DNA from: an uncultured Sulfurimonas sp.
GTDB lineage: Bacteria; Campylobacterota; Campylobacteria; Campylobacterales; Sulfurimonadaceae
Length of the DNA stretch: 52,097 nucleotides
Assembly: GCA_937900945.1 (NCBI GenBank)
Contig: CALCGG010000050.1
Span: forward strand, 1-52,097
Direction: 5' to 3'
The position numbers and the translations under genes are program-made. The notes below the pieces were generated by a model that saw only the letters and a list, made by a program, of their open reading frames with translations, had not been told where the DNA came from and did no database searches. Position 1 is the stretch's first letter; every line of letters begins with the position of its first letter. Positions 8,975 through 16,929 of the stretch are shown piece by piece.

Positions 8975-9541
8975 TTATATTTCTAAAGCCTTTTTAATAT
9001 CACTCTCCACAAATTCTTCTTGAATAAGACCAATATAGTGTTTTATAAGTTTTCCGTCTTTGTATAGGGCCATGATAGGGATAGGATACCTATCGCCTAA
9101 TTGTAATTCATTTACAATTGCATCTGCTAATACTCTATTTTTTTCAGAGTTTACAAGTATATAATCTGCCCCATAATTCTTTCTAAACTCTTCTAATTTG
9201 GCATTTGGAATATTGTCTTCTATGTTGAGCCCGATAACTATAACATTGTCTTTATATTTTTTTTGAAGTGAACTTATATGCGGAGCTGAAGCTTTACAAG
9301 GTGGACACCAAGTTGCAAATATATCAAAGATGACAACCTTACCTGTCGCATTTTCTAAAAGAAAACCATCCATCTCTTTTGTAACTTTATATTGTTTTTT
9401 GTCTAGGCCGGTTAATACATACTCAGGAACGGATATCATTGCATTCGCATCTTGTACTTTATCTTCTGTTTTGTCTTTAGAACAAGCCTGAAATGTAAGC
9501 ATAAATGCCAGTAATGTCAATAGCATTGATTGTTTAAACAT
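8975..9541 (-). CDS. TlpA/ResA-like thioredoxin-fold lipoprotein
   Basis: The 188-residue protein begins with a signal peptide ending in a lipobox-like FQAC (Cys20). A redoxin domain follows, with the redox motif WCPPC (about 78-82) in IFATWCPPCKASAPH and a cis-Pro segment YPIPIMALY. Such proteins act in the periplasm as thiol-disulfide reductases, often in cytochrome c maturation or disulfide reduction. The lipobox is not ideal (Phe at -3), so it could instead be membrane-anchored. AAAGG precedes the ATG. It is divergent from the cyclo-ligase gene. Confidence 0.85.
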   Translation of the reverse strand: MFKQSMLLTLLAFMLTFQACSKDKTEDKVQDANAMISVPEYVLTGLDKKQYKVTKEMDGFLLENATGKVVIFDIFATWCPPCKASAPHISSLQKKYKDNVIVIGLNIEDNIPNAKLEEFRKNYGADYILVNSEKNRVLADAIVNELQLGDRYPIPIMALYKDGKLIKHYIGLIQEEFVESDIKKALEI

Positions 9542-9571
9542 GGAAAATACCTTTATTTTAATGTTTTTTTA

Positions 9572-9597
9572 GTAGAATAATTTGCTCGTAATTCTAC
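9572..9597. promoter_or_regulatory. Operator-like inverted repeat between divergent genes
   Basis: GTAGAAT (9572-9578) and ATTCTAC (9591-9597) are perfect half-sites separated by 12 nt in the 70-bp region between the TlpA-like gene and the cyclo-ligase gene. Spacing and position suit a dimeric regulator. No family can be named. Confidence 0.35.
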
Positions 9598-9611
9598 CAT
9601 AAAGATTTTAT

Positions 9612-10178
9612 ATGCCTCTTACAAAAGCACTATTTAGAAAAAAATGTTTAAAAAAGATGAAAAATTATGCAGTGCATAATAAGTTTTATAAAGATTCTTT
9701 ATTGAATTTAAAACTTTTAAAAGAGTTGACTAAGTATAAACGAACAAAAATACTGTTTTATTATCCCTTACCTTTTGAAGCCGACATAACAAAAACTATG
9801 AAAAAATTAAGAAAAAAGTGTGATATCTTTGTGCCATTTATGCAAGGAGAAAGCTTTAAGATGGTACCATTTAGATTACCGCTGAAACAGAATAGTTTTG
9901 GTATTTTTGAAGCGGGAAAAACATTAAAAAAAATAAACAATATTGATATAGCTATAGTACCTGCGGTTGGGGTAGATACAAATTTACAAAGAGTTGGTTT
10001 CGGAAAAGGGATGTATGATCGTTTCTTTGCAAAATTAAAAAAGAAGCCTTATACAATTTTTATTCAGCCAGAATTTTGTTATACAAATAAATCTATATGT
10101 GACTCGTATGATGTCTCATGTGATTTACTACTAACACCAAAAGTACGGTTAGTCAAAAAGAGGAAATACGGATGTTAA
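9612..10178 (+). CDS. 5-formyltetrahydrofolate cyclo-ligase family protein
   Basis: These enzymes convert 5-formyl-THF to 5,10-methenyl-THF with ATP, returning a stored folate to one-carbon metabolism. The 188-residue protein has an N-terminal basic helix with FRKKCLKKM, FYYPLPFEADI in the substrate region and the ATP/phosphate loop RVGFGKGMYDRF (about 126-137), which matches the family R-x-G-x-G-x-G-x-Y-D-R pattern. It is very Lys-rich. The ATG has no Shine-Dalgarno sequence. The 3' end overlaps rny by 7 bp, so rny translation is coupled. Confidence 0.85.
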   Translation: MPLTKALFRKKCLKKMKNYAVHNKFYKDSLLNLKLLKELTKYKRTKILFYYPLPFEADITKTMKKLRKKCDIFVPFMQGESFKMVPFRLPLKQNSFGIFEAGKTLKKINNIDIAIVPAVGVDTNLQRVGFGKGMYDRFFAKLKKKPYTIFIQPEFCYTNKSICDSYDVSCDLLLTPKVRLVKKRKYGC

Positions 10179-11740
10179 GTGAAATTCTACTAGGTGGCGG
10201 TGTTGCTACTATTAGTGGTCTTATCGGATTTATCATCTCTAAAAAAATCACCAGCGCTAATTTCGATGTTTACATTGATCAAGCAAGAGCAAAAGCAGGT
10301 GCTATCGAAAATGAAGCACAAATGCTTTTGCAAAAATCAAGTCTGAAATCTCAGGAAATTGAGTTAGAAGCTATAAAACAGTACGAAAGTGCAAAAGATA
10401 GAGCTAAAGCTGACCTTGAAAAACGAGAAATTGATGTAACACGAAAAGAACAAACTTTTGACAAATATAAGCAAAGTGAAGAAAAACGCCTTCATGATGA
10501 ACTTGTTGTCGTTAATGCTAAAAAAGTTGATTTAGAAAGAAATGAAAAATCATTAGATTTACTCAAAAGTAAATATGAAGATAAGATAAATGAGGCATTC
10601 CATACTATAGAACATAGCGCTGGGATGACTAAAGATGAGGCGCAAGCTGTTTTACTTGAAAAAGTTGAAGAGAAGTCTCGTGCAGAGATTGCACATATTG
10701 TTAGGCGCTATGAAAATGAAGCCAGACAAGAAGGCAAAAGAAAAGCTGATTATATACTAGCTCAGGCTACAAGCCGTTTTGCCGGAGACTTTGCTTCCGA
10801 GAGACTTACAAATTTAGTTTATCTCGATAATGATGAACTAAAGGGACGTATAATCGGTAAAGAGGGCAGAAATATAAAAGCCCTTGAGACACTTATGGGT
10901 GTTGATATTATTATAGATGATACGCCTAATGCGATTTTGGTTAGCAGTTTCAATCTTTATCGCCGTGCTATAGCTACTAAAACACTGCAGCTTCTTATCG
11001 AAGATGGCAGAATTCAGCCGGCTAGAATTGAAGAAATATTTGAAAAAGTATCAGAAGAGTTTGAGAGCTCTATATTAAACGAAGGTGAAGAACTTATAGT
11101 TGATATGAATGTAGGTCCAATGCATCCAGATCTTGTGAGACTTATAGGAAAACTTAGATATAGAGCAAGTTATGGGCAAAATGCTTTAGCACATACTCTT
11201 GAAGTTGCTCATCTTGCCGGCATTATGGCTGCTGAAATGGGTGGAGATCCAAAATTGGCAAAAAGAGCAGGTCTTTTGCATGATATTGGTAAGGCGCTGA
11301 CGCATGACCATGATGGAAATCATGTAGATTTAGGCGCAGAGATTTGTAATCGTTATAATGAGCATAGTGTGGTTATTAACGCTATTTATGCTCACCATGG
11401 TCAACAGGAGATAGAATCTGTTGAATGTGGAGCTGTTTGTGCCGCTGATGCACTCTCTGCTGCTCGTCCCGGAGCCAGAAGAGAAGTGCTTGAGAGTTTC
11501 TTAAAAAGAGTAACAGAGATAGAAGAGATAGCTTCTGTGCACCTTGGTGTAAAACAGGCTTATGCTATCAATGCGGGACGTGAAGTCAGAGTTATTGTTA
11601 ATGCTTCTCTGATTAATGATGATGAGTCTATTCTATTGGCTAGAGAGATAGCAAAAGAGATAGAAGAAAGAGTTCAGTATCCAGGCGAAATAAAAGTAAA
11701 TGTTATCCGCGAGAGCAGGGCAGTAGAGTTTGCTAAATAA
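10172..11740 (+). CDS. rny: Ribonuclease Y
   Basis: RNase Y is a membrane-anchored endoribonuclease that starts mRNA decay in bacteria lacking RNase E. The 522 residues show one N-terminal membrane helix (about 5-23), a long charged coiled coil (about 35-190), a KH domain with GRIIGKEGRNIKALE (about 227-241), and an HD domain with LLHDIGKALTHDHDG and the paired His of YAHHGQ. Length is standard. AGAGGAAAT precedes the ATG inside the 3' end of the cyclo-ligase gene. Its presence is relevant to the rraA-like gene at 46968. Confidence 0.96.
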   Translation: MLSEILLGGGVATISGLIGFIISKKITSANFDVYIDQARAKAGAIENEAQMLLQKSSLKSQEIELEAIKQYESAKDRAKADLEKREIDVTRKEQTFDKYKQSEEKRLHDELVVVNAKKVDLERNEKSLDLLKSKYEDKINEAFHTIEHSAGMTKDEAQAVLLEKVEEKSRAEIAHIVRRYENEARQEGKRKADYILAQATSRFAGDFASERLTNLVYLDNDELKGRIIGKEGRNIKALETLMGVDIIIDDTPNAILVSSFNLYRRAIATKTLQLLIEDGRIQPARIEEIFEKVSEEFESSILNEGEELIVDMNVGPMHPDLVRLIGKLRYRASYGQNALAHTLEVAHLAGIMAAEMGGDPKLAKRAGLLHDIGKALTHDHDGNHVDLGAEICNRYNEHSVVINAIYAHHGQQEIESVECGAVCAADALSAARPGARREVLESFLKRVTEIEEIASVHLGVKQAYAINAGREVRVIVNASLINDDESILLAREIAKEIEERVQYPGEIKVNVIRESRAVEFAK

Positions 11741-11747
11741 CTGAAAT

Positions 11748-11779
11748 CATACACACATGTAATTTAGCATGTGTGTATG
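11748..11779. terminator. Bidirectional hairpin between rny and the DUF3365 gene
   Basis: CATACACACATG (11748-11759) and CATGTGTGTATG (11768-11779) form a perfect 12-bp stem with an 8-nt loop between convergent genes. A strong U-tract is lacking, but symmetry and position favour termination from both sides. Confidence 0.65.
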
Positions 11780-11802
11780 GTCTTGTGCATTTGTGTAAAA
11801 AT

Positions 11803-12384
11803 TTAGTGCTTTATGGTAACTAAAACGGCGCCTCTTACATCATTCATATTATAACCAAGAGCTTTATCTTGTGGATATTTATCGTTGATAGCTTTTGTTA
11901 GTTCTACATTTTTAGATATATCTCCGTGACATGCAAGGCATACCTCTTTATCGATAATGATTGGTTTATAGTATTTATATGTATTTTTATCAATATCTTT
12001 GAGTACATACTGTGGTAGTTGAACACCTTTTTTGCTCAGCTCATCAAACGATTCCAATATCTTTTTTTCATCTTCTGTTGGTTCATTCGCCGGATTGCGA
12101 TATTTTAGACTTATCCGTTTAACTTCTAGTCCTTGTGGAAGCTCTGAATTTACTTTTTGAGTGAGTGTGTAAGCTTCGGCTGTGCAGAAATTGAGTGCAT
12201 CCATAACCCCACCTTTTTCCATGTGAGCTTTCATGTTTTGCCCAAGTGTTTTTAAAAGCAATGCTGAACTGCTGTTTCCAAGTTCAATTGTCTTTTGTAA
12301 CTTTGCATCTTGATTTTCTTGTGGTGCTCCAAGTAATAAAGCAGTGCTGACACTTATGAGTGTAATCGATTTAAGTAGTTTCAT
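11803..12384 (-). CDS. Periplasmic DUF3365 (Tll0287-like) haem-binding protein
   Basis: The 193-residue protein starts with a signal peptide (cleavage probably near LLLGA) and carries one c-type haem motif, CLACH (about 151-155), late in the chain. The order of helices, an NPANEPTEDEKK segment and a haem site after YYKPIIIDKEVC fit the DUF3365/Tll0287-like family, a PAS-like haem fold found alone or as a sensor domain. Here it is free-standing, so it may bind gas ligands or carry electrons in the periplasm. It lies 38 bp downstream of the cation transporter gene on the same strand. Confidence 0.82.
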   Translation of the reverse strand: MKLLKSITLISVSTALLLGAPQENQDAKLQKTIELGNSSSALLLKTLGQNMKAHMEKGGVMDALNFCTAEAYTLTQKVNSELPQGLEVKRISLKYRNPANEPTEDEKKILESFDELSKKGVQLPQYVLKDIDKNTYKYYKPIIIDKEVCLACHGDISKNVELTKAINDKYPQDKALGYNMNDVRGAVLVTIKH

Positions 12385-12422
12385 TTTTTCTCCATTTTTT
12401 ATTTTAGTGAGTGTATAAATAT

Positions 12423-13316
12423 CTAATAAATATCTTCGTGAACATTTATCTCTGAGTCATCATACGGATCCATGTGAATCAATATATGGGTTTTCTTATC
12501 TTCAAAAATTTTTCTTATTTTTGCTTCAAGCCTATCTGAAATAAGATGTGCATCGTATAAAGATATGCTCACATTAAAAACAGCATGCACCGAAACAAAT
12601 ATGTGCGAGCCAGACTCTCTTGTTTTTAAATCATGATAAGTTGTAATCGCTGGTTCCAGTTCTATTATTTCTATGATTTTTCCAATATCTTCTTCAGGTA
12701 TTGCGGCATCTAAAAGCATTAAAGTGCCCTCTTTTATGATAGGAAATGCTGAATAAATCATATAAATTGCAATGCCGATACCTAAAAGAGGGTCAATTAA
12801 TTGTTCTCCTGTATAGGAAATAAGTCCTAAGGCAACTAAAACAGCACCATTTGAGAAAAGGTCTGTTTTATAGTGCAGTGCATCTGCACGAATGACCATG
12901 TTTTTTGTTTTTTTGGCGACATAATTTAAAAATGCAACTAAAAATGCGGTTATCATAAAAGAAGCTATCATAACCCATATACTTGCAAACAGATATTCTG
13001 TTGCTCTGTTATGTGTGATTTTCATAAGTGCTTCATAGAATATGAACAGAGCTGATAGAGAGATAATTGTTCCCTCAATAACTGCAGCGAGCGGTTCTAA
13101 TTTACTCCGTCCAAAGTGAAACTTGTCATCAGGGTCTTTTTCAGCATTATGAAGTGCAAAATAGTTAAAAAGCGATACAGTTAAATCTAAAAAAGAGTCG
13201 ATTGCAGAGGCAAGTACAGCGATAGAGCCACTTAAAATCCCGACTGTCATTTTCATGATTACAAGTATAGCGGCAACGGATGTCGATACAACGGTTGCTT
13301 TTTTTTCTAATCGCAT
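12423..13316 (-). CDS. Cation diffusion facilitator family metal efflux protein
   Basis: CDF proteins export Zn2+, Fe2+ or Cd2+ from the cytoplasm in exchange for protons. From ATG at 13314-13316 the protein has 297 residues, typical of FieF/MntE-like members. The metal-site motifs are visible: D-x-x-x-D in AIDSFLDL (transmembrane segment 2) and H-x-x-x-D in HYKTD (segment 5). PDDKFHFGRSKLEPLAA and the cytoplasmic C-terminal domain with HDLKTRESGSHIF follow. The Asp/Asp plus His/Asp pattern fits FieF-type transporters. The frame stays open 237 bp further upstream, but that part overlaps cmoB. AGGAA precedes the chosen ATG. Confidence 0.88.
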   Translation of the reverse strand: MRLEKKATVVSTSVAAILVIMKMTVGILSGSIAVLASAIDSFLDLTVSLFNYFALHNAEKDPDDKFHFGRSKLEPLAAVIEGTIISLSALFIFYEALMKITHNRATEYLFASIWVMIASFMITAFLVAFLNYVAKKTKNMVIRADALHYKTDLFSNGAVLVALGLISYTGEQLIDPLLGIGIAIYMIYSAFPIIKEGTLMLLDAAIPEEDIGKIIEIIELEPAITTYHDLKTRESGSHIFVSVHAVFNVSISLYDAHLISDRLEAKIRKIFEDKKTHILIHMDPYDDSEINVHEDIY

Positions 13317-13346
13317 ATAATTTCCTAATAGATATATTTGGATACA

Positions 13347-13354
13347 ATTATAAT
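13347..13354. promoter_or_regulatory. Shared symmetric -10 element (cation efflux gene / cmoB)
   Basis: ATTATAAT contains TATAAT on the plus strand (13349-13354) and TATAAT on the minus strand (13352-13347). Predicted starts are near 13361 (+) and 13340 (-), giving leaders of about 18 and 24 nt. Confidence 0.6.
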
Positions 13355-13378
13355 AAAATTTAGGTGTGTAAATCATTA

Positions 13379-14275
13379 ATGAACTTAGAAATAATAAGAC
13401 AAGAAAGACAAAGATGGTTGAGATGGAAAAATATAGCTCCATTAAGAGATGCACTTGAGACTTTAGCTGATGGGGATTGGGAGATTGAGCTAGGTGACAA
13501 AGTAACTGTGAGCGGAACATGTGAAGACACACAACATGTAAAAGAAGTCGCACAGCTCATGATGCCTTGGAGAAAGGGTCCATTCCAGATTTTTGACATT
13601 ATTATAGACACTGAATGGAAAAGTGATATAAAATATAACCTCTTAAGACCGCATTTTAGTTTAAAAGATAAGAAAGTAGCCGATATAGGGTGTAACAATG
13701 GTTATTATCTTTTTAGAATGCAGGAGGACGAACCAAAATCTTTAGTCGGTTTTGATCCGTCGCCACTGTACAAAACACAGTTTGATTTTATAAACCATTT
13801 TGTCAAAAGTGATATTGTGTATGAGCTTTTGGGTGTTGAGCATTTGGAATTTTATGAAGAGAAGTTTGATACGATATTTTGTCTTGGCGTGCTTTATCAC
13901 AGAAGTGATCCTGTAGCTATGTTAAAATCACTTTATCGTGGGCTTGAAAATAGAGGGGAAGTTATCTTAGACACTTTTTATATAGAGGGTGAGGATGAGA
14001 TGTGTCTATGTCCAGAATCCTCTTATTCTAAAATACCAAATATTTATTTTGTCCCAACAGTGTCTGCTTTAAAAAATTGGTGCTTAAGAGCTGGATTTGA
14101 TGAGTTTGAAGTTCTAGAGACTTCTATAACAACTCCAGATGAGCAAAGAAAGACTGAGTGGATAGAAGGTCAATCTTTGGAAGATTTTTTAGACCCAACA
14201 GACGGGACTAAAACAGTTGAGGGTTATCCTGCCCCCAAGAGAGTATATGTCAGATTAATTAAGGACAAAAAATGA
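13379..14275 (+). CDS. cmoB: tRNA U34 carboxymethyltransferase
   Basis: CmoB transfers a carboxymethyl group from carboxy-SAM to 5-hydroxyuridine at tRNA position 34, making cmo5U for wobble decoding. The 298 residues include LGDKVTVSG, the signature MMPWRKGPF with [15 protein letters not shown], the SAM loop [11 protein letters not shown], and [11 protein letters not shown]. The partner CmoA is not in the window. ATG 13379 is preferred over GTG 13364 because the GTG would sit only about 3 nt after the predicted transcription start. The stop overlaps the next start as ATGA. Confidence 0.92.
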   Translation: MNLEIIRQERQRWLRWKNIAPLRDALETLADGDWEIELGDKVTVSGTCEDTQHVKEVAQLMMPWRKGPFQIFDIIIDTEWKSDIKYNLLRPHFSLKDKKVADIGCNNGYYLFRMQEDEPKSLVGFDPSPLYKTQFDFINHFVKSDIVYELLGVEHLEFYEEKFDTIFCLGVLYHRSDPVAMLKSLYRGLENRGEVILDTFYIEGEDEMCLCPESSYSKIPNIYFVPTVSALKNWCLRAGFDEFEVLETSITTPDEQRKTEWIEGQSLEDFLDPTDGTKTVEGYPAPKRVYVRLIKDKK

Positions 14276-14772
14276 GTACAAATAAAACTGCTGAAGAAGA
14301 TGAAGATTTAGAACTGGAAAAATATAAAGAGGACAATAGCAGTGTTACTTTAAGAACACACGAAGAAATAAACCGTGGTTTGTGCGGTGATATAGAAAAG
14401 TTGGAAGTTGGTTATGTTGAACTAAGGCTTACAACCACAGAGGATATGGTTGCGGATAGTTTAGGCTTGATACATGGCGGATTTATTTTCGGTGCAGCTG
14501 ATTATGCTGCAATGGCTGCTATAAATGAAAGAAATGTGGTTTTAGTTGCATCAGAGTGTCAGTTTTTATCTCCGGTAAAACTTCATGATGATGTAATCAT
14601 AATAGCCAAAGTCCGCCATAAAGAAGGAAGAAAAAGAAATGTTCGTGTTGAAGGTTTTGTTTTTGACATAAAGGTTTTTGAGGGTGAATTTAAGACTGTT
14701 ATAACTGAAAGACATATCTTGAAACTTCACCTTCTTGAAGAATCAGACGACAAAAAAGCAGGTAAAAAATAA
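14272..14772 (+). CDS. Hotdog-fold (PaaI-like thioesterase) protein
   Basis: This 166-residue protein has the hotdog core with the signature [20 protein letters not shown] (about 64-83), strands ending in [17 protein letters not shown], and a charged N-terminal extension rich in Asp/Glu. Relatives hydrolyse acyl-CoA or act as binding proteins. The closest type I recall is Cj0977/HP0420 of Campylobacter and Helicobacter, where motility or virulence links exist but no enzyme activity is fixed. The usual catalytic Asp/Glu on the central helix may be the D in AADYAA. Its start overlaps the cmoB stop (ATGA), so the pair is cotranscribed. Confidence 0.78.
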   Translation: MSTNKTAEEDEDLELEKYKEDNSSVTLRTHEEINRGLCGDIEKLEVGYVELRLTTTEDMVADSLGLIHGGFIFGAADYAAMAAINERNVVLVASECQFLSPVKLHDDVIIIAKVRHKEGRKRNVRVEGFVFDIKVFEGEFKTVITERHILKLHLLEESDDKKAGKK

Positions 14773-14783
14773 TTATTTACCAT

Positions 14784-15383
14784 TTATCTCTTAGTAGCAG
14801 TTAGCAAAAATATTCCAAAATCTTTTTTTGGTTTATTTATTGTGTTTATATTTTCAAATCTAACATCTTCAAATCCAGCATTTTTGACTATCTCGCACAA
14901 ATTGTCTTCATCAAATCCAAAGTGAAATACACCGGCATTGTCTGAGTGAAATGTTCCGTCTTCTGTTTCTAAATCAGCAATTGCAATAAAGCCATTTTTA
15001 TTTATGTTTTTATAAATCGTTTGAAAAAAAGCTTGTAAATCTTCCACATGATGAAGAGTCATAGAGCTGACGAGTCCATCAAAAGTTCTCTCAATCGGCG
15101 TTTTTATAATATCCTGACAGTAGGTTTCAATAGTGATGTCTGTACTGTTTTTTTCTCGAAGTTTTTCAAGCATGTTAGCTGATGTGTCTACCCCGTAAAC
15201 TTTTTTAGTAAGCTTTGCTATCTCAAATCCTAAAAGACCTGTTCCAACACCAAAGTCCATGATCTCCATCTCTTTTGTAAGGGTAATCTTCGCACTTATT
15301 GCATCCGCAATTTTTTTAGCGCCATCCACTCTGATAGCTCCCTCGTCCCATGTGTCTGCTTTTTTGTGAAAATGGTCCTGCAT
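14784..15383 (-). CDS. Class I SAM-dependent methyltransferase
   Basis: The 199-residue protein has motif I IMDFGVGTGLLGFE (about 41-54), an acidic residue at the end of strand 2 (VYGVD), and LVSSMTLHHVED for motif IV/post-I. These place it in the methyltransferase type-11 group. The substrate cannot be told; small-molecule and quinone methylases share this pattern. It lies 9 bp downstream of the metallo-beta-lactamase gene on the same strand, with which it probably forms a two-gene unit, and converges on the hotdog gene with only 11 bp between stops. Confidence 0.85.
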   Translation of the reverse strand: MQDHFHKKADTWDEGAIRVDGAKKIADAISAKITLTKEMEIMDFGVGTGLLGFEIAKLTKKVYGVDTSANMLEKLREKNSTDITIETYCQDIIKTPIERTFDGLVSSMTLHHVEDLQAFFQTIYKNINKNGFIAIADLETEDGTFHSDNAGVFHFGFDEDNLCEIVKNAGFEDVRFENINTINKPKKDFGIFLLTATKR

Positions 15384-15392
15384 GTAATTCCC

Positions 15393-15986
15393 TTATATAT
15401 TTTTTATCCAGTAATCGGCGTACTGTTGCTCTTGTTTGATTGTTGTTGTACCGCCATGTCCTGGGTAAACTGTTTTATCATAATCTAATTCTTTAAATTT
15501 TTCAAGAGATTTTTTCATATCTTCTGCGCTTGAATATGGAAAGTCGTATCGTCCAATGGAACGCTCAAAAATAAAGTCACCACTAAACATGGCATCTCCA
15601 ATCTCTATAGTTGAACATCCTGGACAATGCCCCGGAAAATGACGGAATTTAACTTTAACGCCTTGTATATCAAACTCTTCATCATCATTTACTGCAACAT
15701 CAGGAACAGATGGCGGTAGATTGGGCATCCATGCACTGTCACGAAGCAGCATGACATCATCTTTTGGAGTGTAGAGAGGAATATGAAGTTTTTCTTGCAG
15801 CTCTGCATTGGACCAGACATGATCAAAATGTCCATGAGTGTTTAAAATAGCTACAGGATTAGTAATATTTTTCAAAACCCACTCAGTTGCGCCAATTCCC
15901 GGATCAATGATAAAATCCTTTCCATCCACAGTTACTATGTAGCAATTTGTCTGGTAATCACCCATCGGTTGAACTTTTATCTTCAA
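15393..15986 (-). CDS. Metallo-beta-lactamase-fold hydrolase (glyoxalase II-like)
   Basis: The 197 residues have the binuclear metal signature THGHFDH (about 50-56), then FPGHCPGCS, the bridging-Asp segment FSGDFIFERSIGR and a final YPGHGGTT. This pattern is that of short hydroxyacylglutathione hydrolase-like proteins (YcbL type), which hydrolyse thioesters in the cytoplasm. The substrate is unknown; glutathione use is not assured in this lineage. A minus-strand TATAAT at 16008-16013 would give a leader of about 15 nt. Confidence 0.85.
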   Translation of the reverse strand: MKIKVQPMGDYQTNCYIVTVDGKDFIIDPGIGATEWVLKNITNPVAILNTHGHFDHVWSNAELQEKLHIPLYTPKDDVMLLRDSAWMPNLPPSVPDVAVNDDEEFDIQGVKVKFRHFPGHCPGCSTIEIGDAMFSGDFIFERSIGRYDFPYSSAEDMKKSLEKFKELDYDKTVYPGHGGTTTIKQEQQYADYWIKNI

Positions 15987-16007
15987 TTTTAGCCCTTTTT
16001 TAGCGTG

Positions 16008-16013
16008 ATTATA
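16008..16013 (-). promoter_or_regulatory. -10 box for the metallo-beta-lactamase gene
   Basis: Minus-strand TATAAT, 22 bp upstream of the ATG at 15986. The divergent DUF455 gene starts at 16027, so both promoters must lie in 40 bp. Confidence 0.5.
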
Positions 16014-16026
16014 CCATCATGCGCTT

Positions 16027-16842
16027 ATGAATTTTTATAAAGAATTAGAGTTAATCTTAGAAGCTAAAAGTCCACATGTCAAGATAGAGTTGTTTGGTAC
16101 GTTTTATAACGTATATAAATCGGGACAAGTGGATTTTGAAAAAGAGTACAAAACTAAAAACTTTGATCAGCCCTCTTATGTTCACTTGTGTAAAATTGTT
16201 CCTCCGCAAGATGTCCCAAGGAGAAGTAACCTGACAACAAAAGATGGACAAATAAATCTTCTGCATGCCATAGCCCATATTGAATATTCTGCAATAGATT
16301 TGGCACTTGACGGCGCTTATAGATTTACAGGTTTGCCTAAACAGTACTATGATGACTGGATAGAGGTTGCAGATGATGAGATTAGACACTTTTTGAGTTT
16401 AGAAAAACTCTTAAATGAACTTGGTGCAAAGTATGGAGATGTGGAAGTTCACAATGCTCTTTTTGAAGCTTCACAAAAAACACAAACACTTCTGGAGAGA
16501 ATGGCAGTCGTCCCAAGATATTTAGAAGCAAACGGACTTGATGCAACCCCGATGATTTTGACAAAATTGCAAAAACTGCCAAAAAATGAGATGATAGAAA
16601 AAATCATCCGAACTTTACATGTGATACTTGACGAAGAGATAGATCATGTAAAAAAAGGCGATGTCTGGTTTAACTATGCATGTGCAGAAAACGGTGTATC
16701 AAATGAACTCTATTTTGAGATAATAAACAAGTATTATCCACAAGGTTTTTTACGACCGAAGAATCTAAATATAACTGCAAGAAAAGAGGCGGGTTTTAGT
16801 TGCAAAGAGCTAAACACCATGGCTAAGGGGAATGTTTGTTGA
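16027..16842 (+). CDS. DUF455 ferritin-like domain protein
   Basis: The 271-residue protein carries the di-metal helix pattern of DUF455: HAIAHIEYSAIDLALD (about 79-94) and, later, DDEIRHFLSLEKLL (about 117-130), then EEIDHVKKGDVWF (about 203-215). The repeated E-x-x-H pairs would bind two metal ions in a four-helix bundle. No substrate is established for the family. The ATG lacks a Shine-Dalgarno sequence and stands 40 bp from the divergent metallo-beta-lactamase gene. It is probably a single-gene transcript. Confidence 0.85.
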   Translation: MNFYKELELILEAKSPHVKIELFGTFYNVYKSGQVDFEKEYKTKNFDQPSYVHLCKIVPPQDVPRRSNLTTKDGQINLLHAIAHIEYSAIDLALDGAYRFTGLPKQYYDDWIEVADDEIRHFLSLEKLLNELGAKYGDVEVHNALFEASQKTQTLLERMAVVPRYLEANGLDATPMILTKLQKLPKNEMIEKIIRTLHVILDEEIDHVKKGDVWFNYACAENGVSNELYFEIINKYYPQGFLRPKNLNITARKEAGFSCKELNTMAKGNVC

Positions 16843-16929
16843 AACACAATCATTTTTTTAAGAGTAAAAATATATAAATCCGATAGAATACAATATAAGA
16901 TTAATTAATAAACGATAGATAGGAATTTA

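Noticed and set aside
13364-13378. GTG start for cmoB
   Set aside because: It would lie about 3 nt after the predicted transcription start; ATG 13379 fits the family N terminus.
13317-13553. 79-residue N-terminal extension of the cation efflux protein
   Set aside because: It overlaps the 5' part of cmoB on the other strand, has no family similarity, and an ATG at 13316 with AGGAA gives a standard-length protein.
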